Part shown: positions 33,666 to 44,109 of the stretch, piece by piece
How the letters are laid out: each line of letters opens with the position of its first letter
Numbering within the stretch: the stretch's first letter is position 1
Source of the DNA: Liolophura sinensis
Taxonomy: Eukaryota > Mollusca > Polyplacophora > Chitonida > Chitonidae
Assembly: GCF_032854445.1 (NCBI RefSeq)
Contig: NC_088300.1
Location: forward strand, 39,336,458 to 39,400,457
Direction: 5' to 3'
DNA: 64,000 nucleotides
Position numbers and translations under genes: made by a program
The notes under the pieces: generated by a model
What the model was told of the DNA's origin: nothing
The model's database searches: none
What the model saw: the letters and a program-made list of their open reading frames with translations, nothing else

Positions 33666-33896
33666 TTAGCAGACCCAAACGCAGTAAACTCTCGATTTCT
33701 AACGGTTGGTACGGTACAGAAAATCTACTACCACTTACAAGGATCGTCAGCTGATTATATGCGGATTCCTCAGTTGCAATGTACGGTAGAATGTACGCCA
33801 CTGGGGAAGGGTTGACATGCGACCCAATTCAAATTGCCTGTAGACGGGCTGTATGGTTCACGTCGCCGTCTCCCTCAGGGTTTATGCTGGCGACTT

Positions 33897-33921
33897 CCCC
33901 CCCCCCCCCCCCCCCCCCCCC
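33897..33921. repeat. Poly-C tract (25 C)
   Basis: Uninterrupted run of C on the plus strand; G-quadruplex-capable on the other. Confidence 0.95.
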
Positions 33922-34044
33922 AGTAGATGTGTACAAAATTACAGCAGCATTGTTGTAAGCTTGAATTCACGTTAAATTGTTAAAACATGGAAACAAATCT
34001 GAGTCCAGCTGAGGCTAATGACATTAGCCTTCTCATTCAGGTGC

Positions 34045-34317
34045 GGGGCCTCCATGGCTCAGTTGGTTAGCTCGCTAGCGCAGCGTAATGACCCAGGAGT
34101 CTCTCACCAATGCGGTTGCTGTGAGTTCAAGTCCAGCTTATACTGGCTTCCTCTCCGGCCGTACGTGGGAAGGTTTGCCAGCAACCTGCGGATGGTCGTG
34201 GGTTTCCTCCGGGCTCTGTCCGGTTTGCACCCACCATAATGCTGGCCGCCGTCGTATAAGTGAAATATTCTTTAGTACGGCGTAAAACACCAATCAAATA
34301 AATAAATAAATAACATA
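34045..34317 (+). mobile_element. Full-length SINE family A (reference copy)
   Basis: Starts GGGGCCTCCATGGCTCAGTT (box A) and has box B GTGAGTTCAAGTCC, the body CCGGCCGTACGTGGGAAGG and CCACCATAATGCTGGCCGCC, and ends GGCGTAAAACACCAATCAAA with AAATAAAT repeats. CAGGTGC at 34038-34044 and 34318-34324 is a probable target-site duplication. Confidence 0.93.
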
Positions 34318-34324
34318 CAGGTGC

Positions 34325-35469
34325 ACGTCGCTGGTTCGTTGTCTTTCGTTGTGAACAGTGTCGCTATTTTACGCATTAAATAAATATTTGGGAGGTTGAA
34401 CTCGGTACATATAAATTTGCTTGTATGGCGTTCGTCTGATCCGAACACATGCTATACGGTAAAACACATGTACATATATCAGCAGGTATGGACCATCAGA
34501 GTGGAGAGATAGGATTGATATATTCTTATCAAAACTTAGCTGTATAGCTGTGCTCAATAACCATTAAGTCAGTGTTAAAGAGATACAGCTGCATGGTTAC
34601 TTTTTAAGGGCCAGGAATTGTATCAACTCTGGCCATTATATCCGAAGTGCACTGGTGGTAGATTGTAAAATCAGCTTTCTTGCTGACCTAGTTATCGCGG
34701 AGAAAGCACCACGGCTCCACATCGCGCTTGAATAATTTTAGTTTTATAAAACTAGAGAAAAAAAACACCATTGGTGTGTAAGAAAGAAAACTGAACCGAA
34801 TTAAAATTCTTCAGTCATATCAGTTATGATAAAATTAGAAAAAAACTTATTACTTCGGAAAATTTAATACAAACGCTGTAGGATGAGATACAGCGATGAG
34901 ACACTCCGAAGTGAAAACCAGAAAGTACGAAGTGTTGCCAGCTTCACATTGTCATCGCTGATGTGGATTACTTTCTGTGATGTAGCCTACTTTTTCACAT
35001 TCTAATTCAAAATGCCATTTGAAAAGTCAGCACCATCTAGTGGTTTTGGAAGTGAAACTCTAAGTCCCCGGGATATACTGACACCCGCCACTGCCCACCT
35101 GTTTTCGTCTCTTGGCATATATTGTACTGACGTCTTAAGGATGGTAAAGTAAATTAAATGTTAAACAACTACATATGTAACTCTGGAATACACGACTAAC
35201 AAAAACTGTTGGAAGACGTTTATGTCATTTTCTGTGGCATTTATTTTAAGTTGGATTCAGAGCAACAAAAATATATAATGGTGCATTAAATAATAAAGGG
35301 ACATAAAGGAAAAATCTACAGCTTGTATATTTGACGTCAACATGTTAAACAACATGGCAAGCAGTGATTAGTTTTTAAATTAGAATGAAAGTGTTCTGAT
35401 ATGTAAAAAAAGTTTACATTACACCATACGAAAACGAATGCTTTTGCTCAAATTATTTCTTCATTTTCA
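34325..35469. other. Spacer downstream of the CRP gene, no gene seen
   Basis: AT-rich sequence between the two convergent genes; no conserved exon. Confidence 0.4.
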
Positions 35470-35475
35470 TTTATT
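35470..35475 (-). terminator. Poly-A signal candidate of the CRP gene
   Basis: AATAAA on the minus strand, about 126 bp past the stop codon; another lies at 35240-35245. Confidence 0.45.
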
Positions 35476-35600
35476 TCATTCACTAAGTGCTGGACGTGGT
35501 AACCCTACGTTACCTTATACACGCAATCATCTTAGTTTTGAACCAGCCATATTAGACAGGTATAACCCAAACTGGGCTGCTCTAATGTCGGTAACAAAAC

Positions 35601-38600
35601 TTATGCCATGGACAAAGTGCCGGCGCCCTGTCCGAAGCCGTAACCGCTTGGGCCGAATTGCTTACCGTAACAATCTGAAACACGAAATCATACACTAAGA
35701 TCAACTCAGTGGATCATAATACCGTTAGAATACATTATATAAAGTATACGGAAGTCCATTTGTTGGGAGGACTTTATAAACATCATGAACTTTGTTATAT
35801 CCTGTGTTCTTCCTCGTTATAATTTTCTTATTTGGAGACATCCTTGTCAGACAAATGTATAAACTAAGGGCCTGTCTCACAAGGCCATTTTAGGATAATG
35901 TCTAAAACTTTAATCTTCAAAAAACAAAATATTTGAAGCTAAACGCTGGAACTGAAATTGTACTACCAGAGCATGGAATACAGCAGCTAACATTTCTCTT
36001 TTGAGGGCTGTGGTCATCTCTGTGACGACTCATTGCACTGCACAAGTCTTTTTTAGAAAAACTGTGTTGGGTAACCATGCATTCTGCAAATAATGTGGAT
36101 TAGAGACGGTTGAACTTACTTTTACAGTAGATCTCGGTTTCGTGTTTGTTAGTATTGGTAGAGTCGAGAGACTTGTGGCAGGTCGCGCAGTTAAAGCAGG
36201 TCTTGTGCCAAGGCTGAAACCGAAAAACACAACGCTGTCAAATCTCTGCTTTCACTCTTCTTCATATGTAGTCTGAAATCAATCTGAAACAAGATCTGTG
36301 GACTCCCATATTGTAATAAAATTCCTCAGTGTAATAATTATTACACTATTGGTAGAGCTTGCCAATCGTAAAGAGCTGGACTACGGACATAGAGATTCTA
36401 TTTCAAATCCTGATGAGTGAAGAAGAAAATTTTTAAATGGAAACAGAGAAATTAGTATGTCACGCGAACACCTGATACGCATCACTTGAGCACGTATTAC
36501 GCGTCACCTGAACACCCGATATGTCAGTTGAACACCTCTGATCCGCTAGCAAAAAGGGTGGGTACGAATGATGAATGACCCGCGGCAAACAATGGAGCAA
36601 GTATCGCAAAATGGGCAGAATGCACTTGACCAAGGTTATTCATAACGTAATAATTGTTAACCTATGGGCTGCAAGTGCTATCTGTGATGTAATAATGTTA
36701 CACTATGGGAGGCACTTTCTACCAACAAGACATTACGAATAGCAAGTTTTACCCAGAGTGTAATAATTTTTACATGACAATATTTTATTACACTAATCTA
36801 CAAATATCATAGGTCATTCAGAGACCTGTTGATTGGTTGACAAGGATTATGAGTGTGTCGACACATACATGTGTCCGGCATCAACTCATCATCCTGGCTG
36901 GCATGTATTCCTTGTCGAAAAATGTCAGTTTTAACATATTATCTGTATATTATCTGCACAGTCGACGTTTTCAAAACATTTTCCTCGTTAGCACGTTGGC
37001 CATGATGACATATTCCTGGGTGTCGATCCATTATCCGAGACATTTCTAGTGTAAACGCTTTTACCGTGTTGGTACATTACTAGTATTTACGTTAGGCACA
37101 CATTGCTCAACTTTACTAGTGTCGACACCTTCCCGGTGCACAAAGAAATTCGAAAAGCTTGTTTCACTCTGGATGACCATGGTATTAAGGTTAGTAAAGA
37201 TATACATCAGTACGACTTACCACGGTGGACCCAATGGCCTTCTCGGCGTCATAGACTCTCTTGCCACAGCGCGGGCAACCTCCCTCTACGGGGCCAGCCG
37301 TCGAGGCACCAACATGCACTTCAGTGGGACGGTTGCTGGAGGAACGAGAATGAAGAATTATAAACCGTTTCGTCAAAGTAAAAGGCTCGTTTAATTTGTA
37401 TCTTTGAAGCGGTTCTCGTGCTGTATGGTTTGGTAAGTGGTGAAGCGCACCTTTCGACACACTAGAGGGTATTGTAAAAGCGTTTGTTTCTATTACAGGT
37501 AGATTAAAAGATATCAATTTAGATTTAAATTTAAATCAAATTTAAATTTCTGACTACCATGTGCTATGGTACACAAAACAAAACAATCATTACCGTTACA
37601 CAAAAGTGTAGTTTTAGCCCAAAAATGAAAATATACACCAATATACTCTAACAGCAAATGTTGGCAAACGAGTGCAAAATAGTTTCATTTTTCGAATAAT
37701 TATCTTTAGCTATAAAAACTTGAGTACATTCAAAAGGGGGGTCGTCGTAATATTGACTATAACTTTTAACCATTAAGCATTTTTACTGAGGTTAAATACT
37801 GCCAACTTACGACATCTCACTTTCCTTGTTGCCAAACTGACCCCCAGTGTCCATGCTGAGTGCGCCTGCGCCGCCGCCGAAGCCGTAGCCCTTTGGCCCG
37901 TACTTCCGGCCGTGACAACCCTTACAGTAGAGCTTGTCTTCGTGAGTGGCACTGTTTGTACTGTCAAGCATCTTGTTGCACATGTCTGGTAAGAAAGCAA
38001 AGATACATTTTTGAAAGAATAATCAATTATGCATAATCTTCAATGTATTATTAAAGGAACAAATTCATAGGTGTATGTATACAAGAGAGCTACATGTAGA
38101 CGACTACGTCGTACACGGTCATATTGTCTCAATATCCATTCTTCCAGAAGATAGCTCTAGTTGGCTGTTTCCTGCAATGAGTATTTGGACCGAACCCCTT
38201 TGATCTATCGGGAACGTTAGATCTCTGGCTACTCGGCAATAACACACTGACCCACCAGCTGCACTCACGGTGGGTATGTGCATGTCTATCAAACTTAATG
38301 TACATATATGTGGTGATCTACATAAGTGTTAACTACATTCGGACTATACAGCTGTTTGAAAGGTATTAGGCGTTCAAGCCTTTGGCTGAACAAAACAAAT
38401 TAGCACGTGAACTTGCGTGAATAAAGATTTTGGGTGTCAGTGGTCATATTGGAATGCATAATATCTCTTAATGATAAGTGTGCGTGGGCCATACCTAGTG
38501 CCGATTGGCGCATGTGTTAACCAATCAAACATGTTCATTCATAAGTCTATCGGATGTATGTATGCTTCTTGGTTACTGATTGGACTACAGAGTACACCTA

Positions 38601-38883
38601 TCATTATTCGTGTTAAATTAAAATGAATATATTGTGTTCTCCGAAAGATTGGTTTAAGACACGCGCGATTACTAATACAGTATACAAGCAATATACCAAT
38701 CATTTACATTGAAACTCTCTTTATGCACTTTAAACCTGAACTCGGCATTTGAACATTTGCAGTCTTACCACATTTGAAGCAGAACTTGTGCCACTTGTAG
38801 CCTCCAGCCAGCCTCTCCTCCGCAGCATACACGGACTTCCCGCATTTCGGACACTTGGGAATTTCCTGAGGCTTGAACGGCAT
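35601..38883 (-). CDS. CSRP: Cysteine- and glycine-rich protein (CRP family), two LIM domains, 190 aa
   Basis: Minus-strand coding exons 38883-38769, 37985-37811, 37335-37221, 36213-36120 and 35674-35601, all GT...AG, phases closing to 191 codons with TAA. LIM1 (from CPKCGKSVY through YCKGC) and LIM2 (from CPRCGKRVY through YCKNC) both have complete C-x2-C-x17-H-x2-C-x2-C-x2-C-x17-C-x2-C zinc ligands. Each is followed by a glycine-rich segment ([28 protein letters not shown]); RKYGPKG after LIM1 matches the family's nuclear-targeting patch. Length fits vertebrate CRP1-3 (about 193 aa). Known of the family: zinc-finger adaptors on alpha-actinin/actin that also shuttle to the nucleus to assist muscle gene expression. 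A 3' splice site just before the ATG (CACAG ending at 38905) implies a non-coding 5' exon, not located. The C-terminus ends right after the second glycine-rich motif. Confidence 0.95.
36331..36800. repeat. GTGTAATAATTATTACAC inverted-repeat region (intron 3 side)
   Basis: A perfect 18-bp palindrome near 36331-36348, with scattered half-sites (GTAATAATTG, TGTAATAATGTTACACT, GTGTAATAATTTTTACA, TTATTACACT) up to 36795, suggests a MITE-like element in the CRP intron. A diverged tRNA-like patch (TTGGTAGAGC...TTTCAAATCC) lies at 36350-36412. Confidence 0.4.
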
Positions 38884-38904
38884 TTTCAGTCAGGAGAATA
38901 CGAC

Positions 38905-38995
38905 CTGTGATGGAAATACACACAGAATAACAGTTTCCCAAAGGCACTTTTGGCTAGCGATAGATAATAGATGTGAAAGACTCTAAAATGGTTGA
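38905..38995 (-). other. Intron upstream of the CRP first coding exon
   Basis: Begins (minus sense) upstream of the acceptor CATCACAG at 38905. The matching 5' non-coding exon and promoter could not be found. Confidence 0.3.
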
Positions 38996-39205
38996 AGTGC
39001 TGTCTCGCTCCCATTATCAGGCCCTTGACCAGTGAAGTTGCGCGCTCCAATCCAGCTCTAGCTGTTTTGGCTGCGGCCTCACTTCAGGAAAAGGTGGGTG
39101 CTTTACTTCAGATACTCTGGTTTCCTCCAACCAATAAACCTGACCTAAGTCAGGCGAAAAAAGTGAAAAATAAATGAACAAGGCATTAAACACCAATCAT
39201 TATAA
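38995..39205 (+). mobile_element. SINE-like element with a related tail
   Basis: GGTTTCCTCCAACCAATAAA, GTCAGGCGAAAA and GGCATTAAACACCAATCAT resemble a SINE body and tail related to but distinct from family A. The head (CCCTTGACCAGTGAAG) is not clearly tRNA-like. Confidence 0.45.
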
Positions 39206-39508
39206 ATAAGTACAAACATGAAAGAAACTGTATTTTGCTATTCTGCTGACTTCACTCAGAAATTCTAAGAAATTTTTTAAAAACTAACGAAGACAACTCG
39301 AAGCACAATGTGCTTACCTTTTTGAATGAATGATTGAATGATAATGGCTTAACACCACATCGATTACCGTTTTGAAAGAACTTGTTTAAATGCATGCTAA
39401 CAAACATTTAAGCTTTCACACTATATATACTGTCTACATACATAAAAGGTAATGATTAAAATCTCAGAAAATATTGCAGTTAAGACATGCAAATAGGGAA
39501 AAGTAGCA

Positions 39509-39575
39509 GTGAATGAATGAATGAATGAATGAATGAATGAATGAATGAATGATTGGTGTTTAACACGAAACTGGC
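39509..39575 (-). mobile_element. SINE 3' tail fragment with (GAAT)n
   Basis: About ten GAAT units followed by GATTGGTGTTTAACACGAAA, the complement of the ...GTTAAACACCAATC tail seen at 38995-39205. A similar shorter piece lies at 39326-39375. Confidence 0.5.
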
Positions 39576-39837
39576 AGTATTTCTGTACACTATCCAAAAT
39601 ACCTTGTAGAGCACAGAAATCTATTTTAGTACATGACTTCGTGTCTTTCTGGAGAAAAATATAGACCATGTATGTAAACAGACGGGAGAAACTTTAAAAT
39701 ACTGTTAACACATGTGCGGAAGAAACAAGTAGAGATTCCTGTCCAGTTCAGAAAAAAACCTTTTGGATGAACGCGGCAATATCGTGAAAAACCCTTGCCA
39801 AAATAGTTTATGCTGCTATGATAAGCGGTATTTTGTG

Positions 39838-41145
39838 TTACAGACATTGGATGGAGTTGCATCGCCTTGCATAACGGTCTGTAGCACGGACATGTACTAC
39901 TCCAGTGAGTAGCATGATGCTCACTCTCATGCAACCACACACACGTACTGGAGTTGCATGACACTCAGTCTCTGTAGCACGGACACGTATTGGAGTTGCA
40001 TGACGCTCAATCCCCGTAGCACGGATACGTAGTGGAGTTGCATGACACTCACTCCCTGTAGCACGGACACGCACTGAAGATGTATGATGCTCACTCCCTT
40101 TAGCACGCTCACGTACCTGAAGTTGCAGAACGCTCACTCCATGTAGCACAAGCACGTACTGAAGTTGCATGAAGCTCACTCCCTTAAGCACGGATACGTT
40201 CTGGAGTTGCATAACGTCCACTCCCTGTAGCACCGGCGCGTTTTGGAATTGCGTGACGCTCACTCCCTTTATCACGGCTACGTTCTGGGGTTGCGTGACG
40301 CTCACTCCCTGTAGCACGGGCACGTACGGAGTTGCATGACGCTCACCCCCTTTAGCACGGATACGTTCTGAAGTTGCGTGACGCTCACTCCCTTTATCAC
40401 CGCTACGTTCTGGAGTTGCGTGACGCTCATTCTCTGTAGCACGGGCACGTACTGGAGATGCATGACGCTCACTCCCTTTAGCACGGATACGTTCTGGAGT
40501 TGCGTGACGCTCATTCCCTTTAGCACGGATACGTTCTGGAGTTGCATGACGCTCACTCCCTGTAGCACAGGCACGTTTTGGAGTTGCGTGACGCTTACTC
40601 CCTTTAGCACGGATACGTTCTGGAGTTGCATGACGCTCACTCCCTTTATCACCGCTACGTTCTGGAGTTGCGTGACGCTCACTCTCTGTAGCACGGGCAC
40701 GTACTGGAGATGCATGACGCTCACTCCCTTTAGCACGGATACGTTCTGGAGTTGCGTGACGCTCATTCCCTTTAGCACGGATACGTTCTGGAGTTGCATG
40801 ACGCTCACTCCCTGTAGCACAGGCACGTTTTGGAGTTGCGTGACGCTTACTCCCTTTAGCACGGATACATTCTGGAGTTGCGTGACGCTCATTGCCTGTA
40901 GCACGGACACGTATAAAAGATGCTTGAAGCTCACGCCCTAAAGCACAGACACGTATTACTCCAATGAGTAGCCATGAGTCACTCCCTGTAACATGGACAC
41001 GTGTTGGAGTTGCAAGACGCTCTGTAGCAGGGACACGTGTTGGAGTTGCATGAAGCTCACTCCCTGTAGCACAGACACGTATTACTTCAATGAATAGCAT
41101 GATGCTCGCTCCTTGTAGCACGGGCACGTATAGGAGGAGATAGGA
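39838..41145. repeat. 42-bp minisatellite with 252-bp higher-order repeat
   Basis: About 30 copies of ACGCTCACTCCCTTTAGCAC plus GGATACGTTCTGGAGTTGCGTG. Between about 40370 and 40880 six variant monomers form a block repeated at exactly 252 bp (GCACGTTTTGGAGTTGCGTG at 40571 and 40823). Outer copies are more diverged. 42 is a multiple of three, so a 444-codon minus frame (RHATPERIRAKGSE repeats), a 210-codon minus frame and a 187-codon plus frame all stay open. Similar openness in three frames argues for repeat structure, not selection for a protein. Confidence 0.92.
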
Positions 41146-41645
41146 AAGCGATATAAAGCACCAAGTGAGCAAGTGCGGTGTTTTTTTTCTTCTGTGATAT
41201 AATAAAACATATAGTGTATGCTGGGGAAAGCGATGTCAGGTAAAGTGCTGACAATTCCTGATATCTTATCCTTTAGTATATATGAATTATCAGTATACAA
41301 GTTGATTCCTGGCTCACTGGGAGAGTAAGTATTACAGAAATTGTCAATGAAAATCGTTTAGAAAACATTTCTTTTATTCCTGATTTCTACACAGACAATA
41401 AATGGTCCACTCAGAGCAAGTGTAGAGTTAACTGTAAATCTTAAACGGCTTCTGTCAGAAATGTTGCCTAGACTCTGTATTGTCTGAATATATATGTCCT
41501 GAAGTATAATTAAACAAAGCATGCAAGTAGATAACCGCTTCACTATGTGTGGCTATGTGTGGAGACAGAGTGGGTGTTGGAAGGTGGGGGGATTTCTGTA
41601 TCAAAGATAATATACGAAAACTTATACTCGTATTACTCCGATAAG
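41146..41645. other. Spacer, no gene seen
   Basis: No coding exon or repeat recognised between the two tandem arrays. Confidence 0.35.
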
Positions 41646-41647
41646 TA

Positions 41648-41795
41648 TTTTACAGCAGTGGCGGTGTGTGCCACACAGCAGCGGCGGTGTGTGCACCGCG
41701 ATAACCGCACTGGCGGTGTGTACCACACAGCACTGGCGGTGTGGGCCACACAGCACGAGCGGTGTGTGCCGCACAGCACTAGCAGTGTGAATGGT
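41648..41795. repeat. About 24-bp GC-rich tandem repeat
   Basis: Five to six units of CACTGGCGGTGTGTGCCACACAG with substitutions. GTGTG...CACAC arms in each unit are self-complementary. Confidence 0.75.
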
Positions 41796-41996
41796 GCAGT
41801 TTAAACTGTAAATAGTGAATCAACCACAGATGTTCCAGTCTGTGCTTTCACCTCTCGATTGACTGGTGTGCTGCCAACGGTAATTAACATTTTTTCTTGC
41901 CTTAACATAAAACACAGATTAGGAAACAGGCAGGAAAGTTGTGTGCAGTGCGCTTTTCAAGATGTGAATTTGTGTTTGTGATTGCTGTATCTATCA

Positions 41997-43975
41997 CTAT
42001 TGCAAATGAGCAGTTACGGCAGCATGCAAATGTCTGTACAGCATGGACCTACGTACATCTGAGGCTAAGTACATCTGGTAAATCTCAACTGTCTCAGTGC
42101 ATATTCTGATGGTGGCCATAAAAATACGGAATCGAAAACACACCGGTGTTAGCAAAGCAGTCATGTAACGACGAGGAGTCTTTTGGTGTGTATACATACA
42201 TACACTATGTCTTCTTGTACCAGGGCGAGTCCATGCCGCCAAAGTGTTGCCGCCACTGAAGTAGCCCAATCATGCCGAAGACACCAGACAAGACATCTCA
42301 ACCAATCACATTACTCTGAAACAGGGCCAATCTGTCTTGTTGCTGCTTCGCTGAGCACCAAGCCGCCAGCCAGCATCAAGTACCACATTTGACAGTTTTG
42401 TTACTTCCGACACGGGTTTGATCCCGGATCATCCCTGGTGGATATTTTATAACCGATAGGTCACCGAAGTCAGTATATTTGTGAGTTCTGTGTAGATTTA
42501 CTTTTCAGTCAAATAGATTCTCCATCGACATACAGCTGTATCAGCGACAATTTTCACCCGAATCTGCAGATTTAGCTATTTGGATATGTCTATGGAATAT
42601 TTACAGACTGAGAAAACAGGAAGGCAATGGTTTGTTGAAGGACCATACAAATTACAATACCTTATCTATCTTAATCGCCTTTCGGTTAATTTAATTTCAG
42701 CTAAACGAATTTCATTTCACTATTGAAAATAAACAGACGTAAACAGTCTATGATTGTAATTATAAGCAAGGTAGAGGTTACCTATGATTCCACAGAGTTT
42801 ACTAAATGCCATTTATCAAACACAAAACAAAACTCTGATATAAGAAGGGAAGGTTGTGGTTTCTGTGGTACTCCTGATTAATCATAGCGCCAGTTGTCTG
42901 CTATGGTAAAAATTGGTGAGTAACGTGATGTCGGTATAGAGAATTGTCCAGGTGTGAGGAGGGGAGACTAACCACATACGTTGGCAGGGAGCTGAGGGAA
43001 TTATGACAGGCTGTCTCTATTGGGAAAGAATTCCTTTGAGCCACCATCAGGTATATTAAGCAACCTTTGGCGTTCCCGATATCGCTGATGTATAAGCTTA
43101 CAATGTGGCTGGGGTGAGCACTGGCTCGTTGTTGATAAGACATGCCAGACATCCTGTGATAAATTTAGCTTGTAATTCTTAACAAGGTTCAGGCTGACCG
43201 CTTGGCCAGACCACGTGAGAAAGCCGACACGACGATAGATGGTTCAGTTCAAGTCTAGATGTACAGTTTTATAACGACAGAAAGACACCAAAATTTGACT
43301 TTCAGTACTTTTGTCCATTGTAATGGACGACTGATTAAGGTAGATGATGCAGGTAGGCCGTTTTTTTTAATTTATAGGAGTATGCTATACAGAAAATAAA
43401 CATAAGTGGGATGCTCTTGAGAAGATTTTAGAACTTGTCACAACGAAACAGATATAATTCTATAATTCTTTTATTTGATTTCATGAGGTATTTTATTTGC
43501 CACTGATATATTTTATGGGTTGAAGCGGAACGCATAGATCCCACTAATAATTCCCACCCGATTGATCCACGCCTAAAATCTGAAGCTGTAATCGACTCGT
43601 AGCAACATTTACACTAATCCCAAATAAAAGCCAAGAAATGTTAACCGGTCACGTCTTTTTACTTCAACAACCTGCCAAAATATAGGTGTATATTTTCAAT
43701 ACCGTAAACAAGAAATTATTTTCACTATAATTTTTTGTTCAATGGTATCCGCTTAAAAATTGAAGACCCCGTAAGTTACTAAGTGTAATGATATTTGTCT
43801 TACCTGGCGTTGGGGATACTTGCGCAGTCCACGAGCCTGAGGTATAGTTAAACCACAGCCCAGCTTCCCTATAGACATCTTCTGCACACGACTCTTGAGA
43901 AGCAAGCGTCCAATCGATGATAGACTTTACACACGGCACTTTAGAATTTCTTAGACAAATTGATGAGATGGACAT
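41997..43975 (-). CDS. Tentative three-exon gene of unknown function (110 aa)
   Basis: Minus-strand exons 43975-43804, 43153-43102 and 42105-41997. Donors GTAAGA and GTAAGC and acceptors TTTATCACAG and ACCATCAG are present; phases (1, then 2) close to 111 codons ending TAG. Exon 1 (58 codons) starts MSISSICLRN and looks coding: mixed composition with spaced Cys and Trp (IIDWTL, GLWFNYTSGSW). Exon 2 adds CLACLINNEPVLTPAT, and exon 3 adds a Tyr/Leu-rich end (IYQMYLASDVRR...). No domain, signal peptide or membrane segment was recognised. A SINE lies in intron 2 (42225-42450). Exon 1 is moderately supported, exon 3 weakly; the gene could have other 3' exons. Confidence 0.4.
42225..42450 (-). mobile_element. 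tRNA-derived SINE (family B)
   Basis: Sense is the minus strand. The 3' end is GACTCGCCCTGGT (complement of CCAGGGCGAGTCC at 42225). AGTAGCCCAATCATGCCGAAG, ATCACATTACTCTGA, GAGCACCAAGCC and the head-side GGGTTTGATCCCGG follow on the plus strand. The first 32 bp (GGCGAGTCCATGCCGCCAAA...) match 46352 downward on the other strand nearly perfectly. Confidence 0.75.
42451..43100. other. Presumed intron of the tentative minus-strand gene
   Basis: AT-rich; no further exon could be fitted in phase except the rejected TTCCCTCAG-bounded segment near 42960-43000. Confidence 0.3.
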
Positions 43976-44099
43976 TTTGGGAAATTTCTTTTAGACTTTT
44001 GCACACAGTGCTGCGTTACTTTATAACCTCAGTCTCATGAGCTCCCATCGAACGCGTTTACCGTGCACCTAGGCGCCCGTGTGTAAACAAAACAGGAGT

Positions 44100-44105
44100 C
44101 ACGTG
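44100..44105. promoter_or_regulatory. CACGTG E-box upstream of the tentative minus-strand gene
   Basis: Perfect CACGTG in AGTCACGTGATT, about 125 bp upstream of the minus-strand ATG at 43975. TGTAAACAAAA, a forkhead-like word, lies beside it. Function is inferred from position only. Confidence 0.3.
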
Positions 44106-44109
44106 ATTT

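Noticed and set aside
39838-41172. 444-codon ORF with repeated 14-residue units as a protein-coding gene
   Set aside because: Three frames on two strands are open because the unit is 42 bp; no splice context or second line of evidence. Kept as a repeat with a coding test proposed.
42940-43000. Alternative exon after TTCCCTCAG in the tentative minus-strand gene
   Set aside because: In phase but without a convincing donor; exon 3 at 42105 closes the frame with a stop codon. Remains an alternative.
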